From NCBI GenBank assembly GCA_052168355.1, contig JBQLZQ010000053.1:1-43098 (forward strand): 43,098 nucleotides of DNA, written 5' to 3'. This DNA comes from JBQLZQ01 sp052168355. Its GTDB lineage: Bacteria > Pseudomonadota > Alphaproteobacteria > DSM-16000 > Inquilinaceae. Below, one piece after another: positions 33,885 to 43,098 of the stretch (positions are counted from its first letter, which is position 1; each line of letters opens with the position of its first letter). Made by a program: the position numbers and the translations under genes. The notes under the pieces were generated by a model. That model was not told the DNA's origin, did not search any database, and worked only from the letters and a program-made list of their open reading frames with translations.

Positions 33885-34565
33885 TCAGGACACCGGGGCA
33901 GTCAGCCGATCGAGCGCGGGCAGGAGATCGGCAAAACGGTCGATTATCAGGTCGGCGCCCAGATCCGCTAGCGGCATGCGCGGGTATCCGTAGCTGACCG
34001 CGACGACGGGGATGCCCAAGGCCCGCGCCGTCGCCACGTCATTGGCGTTGTCACCGACCATGACCGATCGGCCCACCGCCGCCCCCAAAGTGTCGATCAC
34101 CGCCCGCAACGGCTCGGGCTCGGGTTTACGCTGCGGCAGGCTGTCGCCGCCGATCACCGCGCCGAATCGCCCGGCAAGACCGATGGCATCGAGGGTCGCG
34201 AGCGTCACGGCAAAGGGTTTGTTGGTGCACAGGCCCAGCGCGACGCCTTTGGCGGACAGCCGGTCCAGGGTTTCGATGACACCGGGATAAATCGTTTCCG
34301 GTCCCGGCGGGGCGGCCTCCTGCATGTCCCGATAGCGGTCCAGCAAGGGGGCGAAATCATCGGCATCCACAGTGGGTCCGGTCGCCGCCAGGGCCCGGCG
34401 GAGCAGGGCGGGGGTGCCGTCGCCGATCAGCTGGATGACCTCCGGGACGCTCAAGGACGGCCGCCCGATGTCGGTCAGAAGGGCGTTCAAGACCCGTGCG
34501 ATGATGGGCGCGCTGTCGATCAGCGTGCCGTCGAAGTCGAAGACGACGGCGTCGAAATGGGCCAT
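33885..34565 (-). CDS. gph: Phosphoglycolate phosphatase (HAD family)
   Basis: The product is 226 residues. HAD motif I is FDFDGTLIDS (nucleophile D10, acid D12), motif II Thr lies in LCTNKP, motif III Lys in RKPEPEP and motif IV is MVGDNANDV. This matches Gph, which hydrolyses 2-phosphoglycolate from DNA repair or oxygenase activity. Other small phosphomonoesters are possible within the HAD-2 branch. I chose the ATG at 34565 because it directly precedes the first strand. It is divergent from glmU across 121 bp in which I see no clear promoter pair. Confidence 0.85.
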   Translation of the reverse strand: MAHFDAVVFDFDGTLIDSAPIIARVLNALLTDIGRPSLSVPEVIQLIGDGTPALLRRALAATGPTVDADDFAPLLDRYRDMQEAAPPGPETIYPGVIETLDRLSAKGVALGLCTNKPFAVTLATLDAIGLAGRFGAVIGGDSLPQRKPEPEPLRAVIDTLGAAVGRSVMVGDNANDVATARALGIPVVAVSYGYPRMPLADLGADLIIDRFADLLPALDRLTAPVS

Positions 34566-34686
34566 GGCTGCAACAGTCCGACATAAAGATTGACTTGGGC
34601 GAGCGAGCGGCACTGTGGCACTAAGATCAGGATAAATCACCCGATTCCTGGGAGCGATCCTTGACAGGACTGAGCGGACCGCGGCG

Positions 34687-36060
34687 ATGACTCAACGAAA
34701 GCTGACTTGCGTGATCCTTGCCGCGGGCAAGGGCACGCGGATGAAATCGGCGTTGCCCAAGGTGCTGCACCCGGTTGCGGGTCGGCCCATGATCGCCCTG
34801 GTGCTCGATGCCGTGGGGGCCTTGGAGCCGGATCGCACGGCCGTCGTGGTGGGACCGGGCATGGAGTCCGTGGCGCGGGCGGTGGCGCCGGCCGAAACAT
34901 TCGTGCAGTCGGGCCAGCGGGGGACGGCCGATGCCGTCCTGGCGGCGCGGCCGGCGGTCGACGGTTTTGACGGCGATGTGCTGGTCGTTTATGGCGATAC
35001 CCCGCTGGTGACGCCCGAAACCCTGCGCCGCCTGATCGCGGCGCGGCGCGGACCGGGCGACCCGGCGGTGGCGGCGTTGGCCATGCGGCCGGTCGATCCC
35101 GGCCGGTATGGCCGCATGATGACCGACGCGGCCGGCGGGCTGGAGGCCATCGTCGAATACAACGATGCCACCGATACCCAGCGCGCCATCGGGCTGTGCA
35201 ACGCCGGACTTATGGCCTTTGACGGCGCGCGATTTCCGGGATTGCTGGACGCCGTCGGCAACGACAACGCCAAGGGCGAGTTCTACCTGACCGACGTGGT
35301 GGCGATCGCCCGGTCCCGCGGGTTTGGATGCGCCGTGGTCGAGGCGGCCGAGACGGAGGTGCTGGGTGTCAATTCGCGGGCGGAACTGGCGGAGGCGGAG
35401 GCCGTGTTCCAGCGGCGGCTGCGTGAGGCGGCGATGGCGGAGGGGGTAACCCTGACCGATCCCAGCACCGTCTATTTGGCCGCCGACACCAGGCTGGGCC
35501 GCGACGTGACCATCGGTCCCAACGTGGTGTTCGGGCCCGGCGTCACCGTCGAGGACGATGTCGATATCCGCGCCTTTTGCCATATCGAGGGGGCGCATGT
35601 CCGCTCCGGCGCCGTCATCGGTCCGTTCGCGCGGCTGCGGCCGGGGGCCGAGGTGGGGGCCAAGGCCCATGTCGGCAACTTCGTCGAACTCAAGAACGCG
35701 GTGCTGGGGGAAGGGGCCAAGGCCAACCATCTGGCCTATCTGGGCGACGCCGACATCGGCGCCGGCGCCAACATCGGGGCCGGCACCATCACCTGCAACT
35801 ATGACGGGTTCTTCAAGCATCGCACCGTTGTCGGCGCCGGCGCCTTTATCGGTTCCAACAGCGCGCTTGTCGCCCCGGTGACGGTGGGCGAGGGGGCGGT
35901 GGTCGGGGCCGGCAGCGTGGTGGCGGCCGACGTGTCGGCCGACGCGCTGGTGCTGGAGCGGGCGGCGCGCATCGACAAGCCGGGCTGGGCGTCGCGGTTC
36001 CGAACCCGCAAGGCGGCGGAAAAGGCCCAGGCCGCCAAATCCTCAAAAACGGACGGCTGA
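34687..36060 (+). CDS. glmU: Bifunctional UDP-GlcNAc pyrophosphorylase/GlcN-1-P acetyltransferase
   Basis: The product is 457 residues, the standard GlmU length. The N-terminal uridyltransferase has LAAGKGTRMKSALPK (11-25) and GQRGTADAVLAA. The C-terminal half from about 250 is a left-handed beta-helix of hexapeptide repeats with the acetyltransferase segment KANHLAYLGDADIGAGANIG. It acetylates glucosamine-1-phosphate and then makes UDP-GlcNAc, the precursor of peptidoglycan and lipid A. It is 4 bp before glmS in the same direction, so enzymes for the first and last steps share one transcript. Confidence 0.96.
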   Translation: MTQRKLTCVILAAGKGTRMKSALPKVLHPVAGRPMIALVLDAVGALEPDRTAVVVGPGMESVARAVAPAETFVQSGQRGTADAVLAARPAVDGFDGDVLVVYGDTPLVTPETLRRLIAARRGPGDPAVAALAMRPVDPGRYGRMMTDAAGGLEAIVEYNDATDTQRAIGLCNAGLMAFDGARFPGLLDAVGNDNAKGEFYLTDVVAIARSRGFGCAVVEAAETEVLGVNSRAELAEAEAVFQRRLREAAMAEGVTLTDPSTVYLAADTRLGRDVTIGPNVVFGPGVTVEDDVDIRAFCHIEGAHVRSGAVIGPFARLRPGAEVGAKAHVGNFVELKNAVLGEGAKANHLAYLGDADIGAGANIGAGTITCNYDGFFKHRTVVGAGAFIGSNSALVAPVTVGEGAVVGAGSVVAADVSADALVLERAARIDKPGWASRFRTRKAAEKAQAAKSSKTDG

Positions 36061-36064
36061 GACC

Positions 36065-37888
<1,824 letters not shown>

Positions 37889-37916
37889 CGGCGGTCTGGA
37901 GCCCCGGTCTTGCGGT

Positions 37917-39725
37917 TCAGGCGGCCTCGAAGGCCCCCAGCGACGGGGTCGCCCGATAGGGCCGGCCGGCATTGTCGTGAGTCGTGGTACCCGCTTGTCC
38001 GCGGCCGATGGCCGGACTGCCGGGACGCAGCCTGAAATCCAGACCGTCCGGGTCCACGAACTGCGGGTCGTCGAACACCAGGCCGTCGACCAGGGCGGAC
38101 AGACCGGCCGCATCGTAGCTTTCATCGCCGAGCCGGACCAGGGTGCCGCCGTCCCGCCGGAACAAGAGGCAGTTGATCAGGCGGACCGTCAAATTGGCGT
38201 CGGCCTGGATGCAGGGATCCGACGCGGCGTAAATGATGCAGTTGATAAAGGCGACATCCGTCGCGGCGTCATGGATGCGCACCGCCGACCCGGGCCGGTC
38301 GCGGTAGATCGTGACATTGCGAAAGACGTGGCCGCGCCCTTTTTTGATGACCAGCGTGCGCGGGTCGTTGTCGGGAGCTCCACCGTTGACGAACAAGTCG
38401 GCGTCGAAGGTGCAGCCGTCGGCCGGATCGGAAAGGCGTCCGGCCGGCGCGGTGTCGCCGATCAACGTGTTCCGCGCGGACGCGACCTTGACCTTGTAAT
38501 CGAGGTCGTAGCAGATCCGCGATCCCATGACGAAATTGTCGATGACGGTGATGAACTGACCCGGCTCGCGGCCCAGATTGATGCCCTGTTCCCGGTTGTT
38601 GATGGCCCGCCCGCCGGCGATCGTGCCGGTCGTGGTGGACTTGGTGTCGATGCCGTCCTCGTAATTGTCATGGAAGTACCAGTCGCGACAGATGTTGTTG
38701 TCGCCGTCGCTGGATCCTTTCTGATAGCCGTCCTCGGCGTTGTGGTGGGCTTCGACCCGGATGAACAGGTTGTCGTGGGCATGGTGCTGGGTCATGAAGC
38801 CGTGTCCCAGCTTCTCCTCGCCGCCGCGATCGCCGTTGTAGCTCGACAGGCAGTCGCTCACGACGTTGCTGTGGGTGTTGGGGCCGCCGAACCAGAAACC
38901 GTCGCGTGTTCCCCACGAGGCCGACACCCGTTCGAACAGGCAATGGGTGACGTTGCCCGGATCGCGTTCATCCCCCGGATCGCCGGCCAGGACGGGGCGC
39001 CGCGCCTTGGTCGTGTCGATGTTGCGGTAGACATGGTACGACACGTTGCTGAGCAGGATGCACGCGTTGCGCAGCGACCCCTCGACGGACCGGTAAGCCT
39101 GGTCGGGAGGGTTGCGGGAAAAAATCGTCAGTTCGCTTCTGTCCATGTGCCAGTCGCCGGGTTCGCGAACCTGGCTGATGCTGCCGTCGTCTCCGTCCTT
39201 GCCCACGGTGCCCTTCTGCCCGTCGATATAGACGGCGGTCGAGCTGCGTTGCGGGTCGAAACCCAGGGCCGATATGCGCGTCGACCACCGGTTGTTGCCC
39301 TCGGGCCGCCAATCGGCGCCGATCAGTTCGTCGACGCCGGTGATCAGCGGCGGCGGTCCTTCGCCATAGGCGTCGAAGGTGATCGGCTGGTCAGGACGGC
39401 CGGACACCGGGCAGGCAAGCCGTTCGGGCCACACCCCGCCGCGCCGCAACAGGACCGTGTCGCCGGGGGCCAGCCGTGCCTCGTTGACCCGCTGCAGGCT
39501 GCGCCAGGCCCGACCTTCCGACCGGCCGTCGAGGCCGTCGTCCCCGTTGCGCGGATCGACGAAATAGGTCCGCCCCGCCTGAGCCCGTGCTTCGGTGGGC
39601 GTTATCAGCCAGGGCGCCGCCACGCAGGCCGTCATGCCGGCCAGGGTCGCGCGGCGGGTCATCAGGGCCCGCTGACGCACCGTTCGGAACGAGGGCCGCA
39701 ATATGGGCGTTAAAGGTTTCGTCAC
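37917..39725 (-). CDS. Exported parallel beta-helix protein (polysaccharide-associated)
   Basis: The product is 602 residues. A Tat-type signal lies at residues 22-50 (TRRATLAGM..., cleavage near EARA-QAG). A right-handed beta-helix follows, rich in Asn/Asp turns such as SDCLSSYNG, AHHNAEDGYQ and INNREQGINLG. The end SPAIGRGQAG...PSLGAFE resembles the choice-of-anchor Q tail. Such proteins are polysaccharide lyases or epimerases, or bind glycans; no catalytic set is obvious. The GTG at 39725 is preferred over the ATG at 39662 because GAGGA precedes it. It converges with glmS (28 bp) and is divergent from the O-antigen-ligase-family gene. Confidence 0.8.
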   Translation of the reverse strand: MTKPLTPILRPSFRTVRQRALMTRRATLAGMTACVAAPWLITPTEARAQAGRTYFVDPRNGDDGLDGRSEGRAWRSLQRVNEARLAPGDTVLLRRGGVWPERLACPVSGRPDQPITFDAYGEGPPPLITGVDELIGADWRPEGNNRWSTRISALGFDPQRSSTAVYIDGQKGTVGKDGDDGSISQVREPGDWHMDRSELTIFSRNPPDQAYRSVEGSLRNACILLSNVSYHVYRNIDTTKARRPVLAGDPGDERDPGNVTHCLFERVSASWGTRDGFWFGGPNTHSNVVSDCLSSYNGDRGGEEKLGHGFMTQHHAHDNLFIRVEAHHNAEDGYQKGSSDGDNNICRDWYFHDNYEDGIDTKSTTTGTIAGGRAINNREQGINLGREPGQFITVIDNFVMGSRICYDLDYKVKVASARNTLIGDTAPAGRLSDPADGCTFDADLFVNGGAPDNDPRTLVIKKGRGHVFRNVTIYRDRPGSAVRIHDAATDVAFINCIIYAASDPCIQADANLTVRLINCLLFRRDGGTLVRLGDESYDAAGLSALVDGLVFDDPQFVDPDGLDFRLRPGSPAIGRGQAGTTTHDNAGRPYRATPSLGAFEAA

Positions 39726-39789
39726 CGTTCTGTCCTCTTCCTACAAAGCCGGCGTCCTGCCGCACCTCTTCCCGTACTTAACAGTCATG

Positions 39790-39951
39790 GTTAACGAATC
39801 TTTTGGAATATCAAGGTATTGTAGAGCATTTCGAGGAGAAGACATGCAGAAAGAAAATACAGGACAAATCCATCCCGCTGGTATATGTTGTATTTTCACA
39901 AAATGCAAATGAGTTAACGGCCGCAGGTTCGTTTGGAATGTATCGGTATTG
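39790..39951. promoter_or_regulatory. Duplicated two-block site in the beta-helix/ligase intergenic region
   Basis: TTTGGAAT-N5-GGTATTG occurs at 39802-39821 and again at 39932-39951, 130 bp apart. Each is preceded by GTTAACG (39790-39796 and 39913-39919). Sixteen of 20 positions match, and the differences sit mostly in the spacer, which suits a protein-binding or promoter site rather than recent duplication. The whole 299-bp gap (39726-40024) is AT-rich compared with its neighbours and holds no credible gene. The sites lie between two divergent genes. Confidence 0.55.
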
Positions 39952-40024
39952 CGTCCCCCTCGCAAAGCGGGCCGCTGCGGCTCATTCCGGCGACTAACGA
40001 CACGATTGAGCAGACGGAGCCCCC

Positions 40025-41581
40025 ATGCTGTCTTGGATGACCCATGCCGTTGGTAAGATTAGCCTGGAAAAGAGGCTGGCCATGGTGTTCGTGCCGCTGT
40101 TCGCGGTGGTCACGGTGTTCGGGCTCCATTCCTCTGAGGGCACGCTCGGTTTTGCCCTGCTGCCGATGATCCTCTTGATGGGCGGCGTTGCCGCCCTGGT
40201 GTTGCTGCAGGCGGCTATCGGCAATCGCGGGGCGCTGATCGCCTTCATGATGGTCGCTCTGTTTCTGATGATGTCCCAATTCCGCCCGGAAGGCTCCTTC
40301 ACCACGGGGATCGACGCCCAGTCCGCGGCCAAGTTCGTGATCATCGTTCTCGCGTTCGGTATCGGCGCTGCGGCTCTGCGCAGCAGCTACCACCTTCTCC
40401 TTCGGCCCGTGGTTTTGATCGCGCTGCTTTATTGCGGGTGGGCGGCGTTCACCGTGGTCGTCTCGCCGACGCCGGGGCGGACCATCGGCGCCGCCTTCGC
40501 CCTGATGGCCTGGTTGCTCATAGCGCACGCCATCGGCGCGCGGCTGAGCGAACGCGACATCCTGGTGCTGATCCTCCGTACGGTCGCTCTGTTCATCATC
40601 GTATCGTGGATCCTGTTTCTTTTCGTCCCCAGCATGGGCGCCGCCGTCACCGGCGACATCGTGCGGATGACCGGATTGGGGGGCAAGCCCAACAACCTCT
40701 CGCAGATCGCCTACATCTATCTGATCGCGCTTTCCGCCTATTGGCTGGACCCCCGTTTCAGGGGACAGAGGGGGGGGCAGCTGTCCCAGATCTGCTGGAT
40801 GGTGATCGCCCTGCTGGCGTTGGCACTGATCGTCGCAGCCAACAGCAAGAGCGTGATGGGCGCGATCGTCTTTACGATGTTCATCATTTTCCTGCAGCGG
40901 CGGCGGTCCACCCTGTTGGCCGGCATTGTGGGACTGTGGATGATCTTTGGACTGGCGCTGGTGCCGGATCCCATCGGAACGTTCTCGGCGCTGTTCGAGT
41001 CCGTTTCGCGCACCGGCTCGGTCAGCGAGGTCACGTCCTTCACCGGGCGAACGGAAATCTGGGCGACGGTGGTCGATCAAATTCGTCAGTCGCCGCTGAT
41101 CGGTCACGGCTATGGCGCCACGCGCGGGATCATGCAGCAGATTTTCGCCAATGAGTGGGGACAGACCACGACCAGCGCCCACAACATGATCCTGCAGAGC
41201 CTGCTGGATGTCGGCGTGATCGGGACTGTCCTTTTCTGTCTGCTGCTGTGGGAGAATGCGAAGCTCTTTTTCCGGCGGCCGTCCTATTTCAGGGATGCGA
41301 TCTTTATCCTGGTGCTGGTGGCCGGTTTCCTTGAATCGGGGATCAGCGCCAGCACCAACTTCCTGCTGATTTTCTGGTTTATATCCTTGTTTTCGGGTAT
41401 CGGCCCCGGTGGCGAGGCCCTACGTCATAGCGGTGTCGGGCGGACGTCCGGGGCGTCGCATGACGGTGCCCGTCCTTGGAGCCTAGGCCGTCGGCCCCAC
41501 CCCGGTCTGGCAAGGCTGTCGTCCCATGCGGTCCCGGCCCTGTCCGCCCCCGGCTTTCAGCCACCCCGCGATAGGCCCTGA
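40025..41581 (+). CDS. O-antigen ligase/polymerase-family membrane protein
   Basis: The product is 518 residues with about 11-12 transmembrane segments. The Wzy_C/WaaL-type features are GGKPNNLSQIAYIY, a large periplasmic loop with FTGRTEIWATVVDQIRQSPL, and the conserved GHGYG...SAHNMILQSLLDVG where the His is the family's key residue. It would polymerise or ligate surface glycans in the inner membrane, or handle capsular or exopolysaccharide. The final 65 residues after LFSGIGPGG are Arg/Pro/Gly-rich, carry no membrane segment and may be a non-functional tail. It is divergent from the beta-helix gene, supporting a polysaccharide role. Confidence 0.82.
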   Translation: MLSWMTHAVGKISLEKRLAMVFVPLFAVVTVFGLHSSEGTLGFALLPMILLMGGVAALVLLQAAIGNRGALIAFMMVALFLMMSQFRPEGSFTTGIDAQSAAKFVIIVLAFGIGAAALRSSYHLLLRPVVLIALLYCGWAAFTVVVSPTPGRTIGAAFALMAWLLIAHAIGARLSERDILVLILRTVALFIIVSWILFLFVPSMGAAVTGDIVRMTGLGGKPNNLSQIAYIYLIALSAYWLDPRFRGQRGGQLSQICWMVIALLALALIVAANSKSVMGAIVFTMFIIFLQRRRSTLLAGIVGLWMIFGLALVPDPIGTFSALFESVSRTGSVSEVTSFTGRTEIWATVVDQIRQSPLIGHGYGATRGIMQQIFANEWGQTTTSAHNMILQSLLDVGVIGTVLFCLLLWENAKLFFRRPSYFRDAIFILVLVAGFLESGISASTNFLLIFWFISLFSGIGPGGEALRHSGVGRTSGASHDGARPWSLGRRPHPGLARLSSHAVPALSAPGFQPPRDRP

Positions 41582-41784
41582 CGGCCGTCGCCGCGGGACC
41601 GGCCCGATATCAGCGTTTGCTGCCATTGACCGGCAAGAGGTCGCATCCGCCCCGCGCCGGAGCGGCCCGCAGGGTCGATTGGGGGGGCGGCGTTGCCGCG
41701 TCGGCGATCCCTTGACGATGCTTCCGGCATCGCTGGCCCTCTCGCTTCCAACATCCCCGCTTGCCCTATCGATGCGGACCATGT

Positions 41785-41808
41785 CCTATTCTCAGGCGGT
41801 CTCTAAAC
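41785..41808 (+). repeat. Dispersed intergenic motif, copy c
   Basis: TATTCTCAGGCGGTCTCTAA lies about 99 bp before the membrane-protein gene. With the preceding GGACCATGTC it shares about 25 bp with the copy in front of larA. Confidence 0.5.
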
Positions 41809-41839
41809 GTACCGTTCGATATAAAGTATTAATTAACGG

Positions 41840-41854
41840 AAGAATGTAATTCTT
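41840..41854. promoter_or_regulatory. Perfect dyad upstream of the membrane-protein gene
   Basis: AAGAAT-GTA-ATTCTT is a perfect 6-bp inverted repeat with a 3-nt centre, 53 bp before the ATG at 41907 in an AT-rich region. It is operator-like, and no regulator is adjacent. Confidence 0.4.
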
Positions 41855-41906
41855 GATCATTCGGCAATAAGGACGAATTTAAATCCGCTCAGGAGGCGGT
41901 AAGAGA

Positions 41907-42701
41907 ATGGGAGTCATCGATAATGACTATGGCCCCAATGAAAAAATCATCGGCAATGCAGAGACAGAGTTTCATTTAAACCTGAGCGGTATCAAAAAGG
42001 CGGTTTTTGTGCTCGTCTTCGTCACCGTGGTCTTGGCGATTTGCAGGGAGCTGTTCCTGGAGGTCGTTGGCGAACGATCGCCGCTCAAGGCTTTGAGACA
42101 ACTGGATATGGATCAGGAAAACAGTCTGCCGACATGGCTGTCGTCTTTTCTGATGACGGCCTGCGCGGCGACGGCCGGCGGCATCGCCGTTCTCAAGCGG
42201 CGGCAATGCCAGCCTTTTGTGAACGCGTTCGCGATGCTCGGCCTGGTTTTCCTGGCGCTGTCCATCGATGAGACGGCCAGTTTTCATGAGTCGCTGATCG
42301 ATCCGTTGCGCACCGCCTTCGACATGTCGGGTGTGCTTTATTTTGCATGGGTCATCGTGGGCGCACCCGCGGCGATGCTGGTTTTTCTGGTCTTCCTGCC
42401 GATGCTTCGCGCTCTGGGCTGGTATGGGGTACGGCTGGTGTTTGCGGGGGCCGTTTTCGTGACCGGAGCGGTCGGGTTCGAACTTCTCGGCGGCTGGCTC
42501 GACAGCAACGGATTTCGGCAGTCCGAAGCCTACGCGATTGGGGTTTTGTTCGAAGAGTCCCTTGAACTGGTGGGGCTGTTGCTGGCCTTGTTCGCATTGC
42601 TCGATTATTTGGCGGCGCTTTGGACAATGCATTTCGCCGCGGACACGGGGCGGTGCCGGCCGCATGGGCCGACGATTTCCCAAGACCGGTCCCAAGATTA
42701 G
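41907..42701 (+). CDS. Multi-pass membrane protein with SIDE...HE motif
   Basis: The product is 264 residues with six or seven transmembrane segments. I do not recognise a named family, though similar proteins occur beside polysaccharide genes. Notable polar residues lie at membrane edges: ENSLPTW after the first helix, LSIDETASFHESL at the end of the third, and FEESLELVGLL before the last. The Asp-Glu...His-Glu and Glu-Glu sets could form a metal or active site (inference). Its C-terminal 20 residues are polar. The start has a strong CAGGAGG ribosome site. It follows the O-antigen-ligase-family gene after a 325-bp gap with its own promoter-like region. Confidence 0.75.
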   Translation: MGVIDNDYGPNEKIIGNAETEFHLNLSGIKKAVFVLVFVTVVLAICRELFLEVVGERSPLKALRQLDMDQENSLPTWLSSFLMTACAATAGGIAVLKRRQCQPFVNAFAMLGLVFLALSIDETASFHESLIDPLRTAFDMSGVLYFAWVIVGAPAAMLVFLVFLPMLRALGWYGVRLVFAGAVFVTGAVGFELLGGWLDSNGFRQSEAYAIGVLFEESLELVGLLLALFALLDYLAALWTMHFAADTGRCRPHGPTISQDRSQD

Positions 42702-42717
42702 AGGCCTTTTGAGATAC
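42699..42717 (-). repeat. Dispersed intergenic motif, reverse copy e
   Basis: Read on the minus strand, TATCTCAAAAGGCCTCTAA matches copies at 8280, 8923 and 41785 with one deletion and a few changes. It begins at the stop codon of the membrane-protein gene and lies just after the stop of the truncated minus-strand gene. Confidence 0.4.
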
Positions 42718-42722
42718 GGCGT

Positions 42723-43097
42723 TCAGGTCTGATCGAGCGTTTGGGGGCCCAGTAAACCCCATCGCCGTCCGGATGTGTTGGGGCGTGGCCGGTCGGCCGC
42801 GTCCTTTGCATTTTCCTGTGGGCCGCCGAGCAGGGTCCAGCGTCGCAGATAAAGCTGCTCCTGCAACGATGAAGCCGGACGGGGTGCGGGGAGGGGGCCA
42901 TGCCAGGACGCCGCCCAGGTGGGACGCGCGGCTTTTAGGTGCTTGGCCGTGACTTGCATCCCATTGCCCGCGATGAGCGCGGCGATCATCCAGTGCAGGG
43001 TTTCCTGGGCGGGCGCCATGCCCAGGGGGCCGACCGACATGACCGACAGCAGGATGACGAAGATGAAGATGGCGTTGGCCGGCGATTTGGGATGCCG
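42723..43097 (-). CDS. Truncated membrane protein at the window edge
   Basis: The reading frame enters from beyond the right edge and stops at 42723, so the N-terminus is missing. At least 124 residues are visible: a hydrophobic segment ANAIFIFVILLSVMSVGPLG, a second weaker one HWMIAALIAGNG, and a polar tail of about 70 residues. The in-window ATG at 43040 is probably internal because hydrophobic coding sequence continues upstream without a stop. The family is not recognised. It converges with the membrane-protein gene at 42701. Confidence 0.55.
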   Translation of the reverse strand, partial: RHPKSPANAIFIFVILLSVMSVGPLGMAPAQETLHWMIAALIAGNGMQVTAKHLKAARPTWAASWHGPLPAPRPASSLQEQLYLRRWTLLGGPQENAKDAADRPRPNTSGRRWGLLGPQTLDQT

Positions 43098-43098
43098 G

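Larger units (their letters stand above)
41582..41906. other. Noncoding gap with AT-rich promoter region
   Basis: The first 200 bp are GC-rich and I see nothing in them. From about 41785 the gap carries the dispersed motif (copy c). An AT-rich stretch follows with TTAATTAA, the AAGAAT-N3-ATTCTT dyad (41840-41854), and TTGATC as a possible -35 box. CAGGAGG lies about 12 nt before the ATG at 41907. It is the likely promoter region of that membrane-protein gene. Confidence 0.5.

Noticed and set aside
39769..39796. Possible CtrA site (TTAA-N7-TTAA) near the beta-helix gene
   Set aside because: The two TTAA boxes around the ATGGTTAAC are separated by 9 bases, not 7, so the cell-cycle regulator site does not fit.

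Overview
The window is GC-rich chromosomal DNA with the look of an alphaproteobacterium, probably Rhodospirillales-like. That placement is inference. It rests on the family mix (DUF4170, DUF3775, HrpB, the ImuA-ImuB-DnaE2 mutagenesis set, the long isocitrate dehydrogenase), on a GAAC-N7-GAAC LexA box of the alphaproteobacterial type in front of imuA, and on palindrome-rich intergenic repeats. No phage genes, transposase, CRISPR array or plasmid functions are visible. The single RNA gene is a tRNA-Val(CAC).

Left part (1-8.7 kb). A 144-bp palindrome-bearing tandem repeat opens the window. A minus-strand branched-chain-type ABC importer operon follows (binding protein, LivH, LivM, LivG, LivF, then a cupin protein), with tightly overlapping genes, an intercistronic hairpin after the binding-protein gene and a promoter/operator candidate upstream. 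Next come galE and anmK (sugar nucleotide and peptidoglycan recycling) and a 66-residue unknown protein.

8.9-13 kb is a complete plus-strand larA-larC-larE-larB operon with overlapping start and stop codons. LarB, LarE and LarC together make the nickel-pincer (NPN) cofactor, and LarA is the racemase/epimerase that uses it. All four expected LarA active-site residues are present, and LarE has three cysteines placed like the cluster-binding type. Then follow minus-strand genes for an SDR oxidoreductase, a glutathione-S-transferase-like protein, a DUF5996 protein and a pirin.

16.3-22.3 kb is the SOS mutagenesis cassette imuA-imuB-dnaE2 behind a LexA box; a degenerate relative of the first repeat lies between imuB and dnaE2. 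22.3-31.2 kb holds an isocitrate dehydrogenase divergent from a LysR regulator, a uronate-dehydrogenase-like SDR, a staphylococcal-nuclease-fold protein with a large insertion, a MarR regulator overlapping its end, a DUF4170-hrpB pair, and a NanR-like GntR regulator.

31.2-43.1 kb holds DUF3775 and endonuclease/exonuclease/phosphatase-family proteins, a 48-residue two-helix membrane protein, the tRNA, a DUF3108 protein, phosphoglycolate phosphatase, and glmU-glmS (UDP-GlcNAc synthesis). It then turns to surface-polysaccharide-type genes: an exported parallel beta-helix protein, an O-antigen ligase/polymerase-family membrane protein, a multi-pass membrane protein with a conserved acidic/His motif, and a truncated membrane protein at the right edge. 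galE, anmK, glmU and glmS give the window a loose cell-envelope sugar theme. Several intergenic regions share a short motif around CAAACGGTCTCTAA, and the beta-helix/ligase intergenic region carries a duplicated two-block site.
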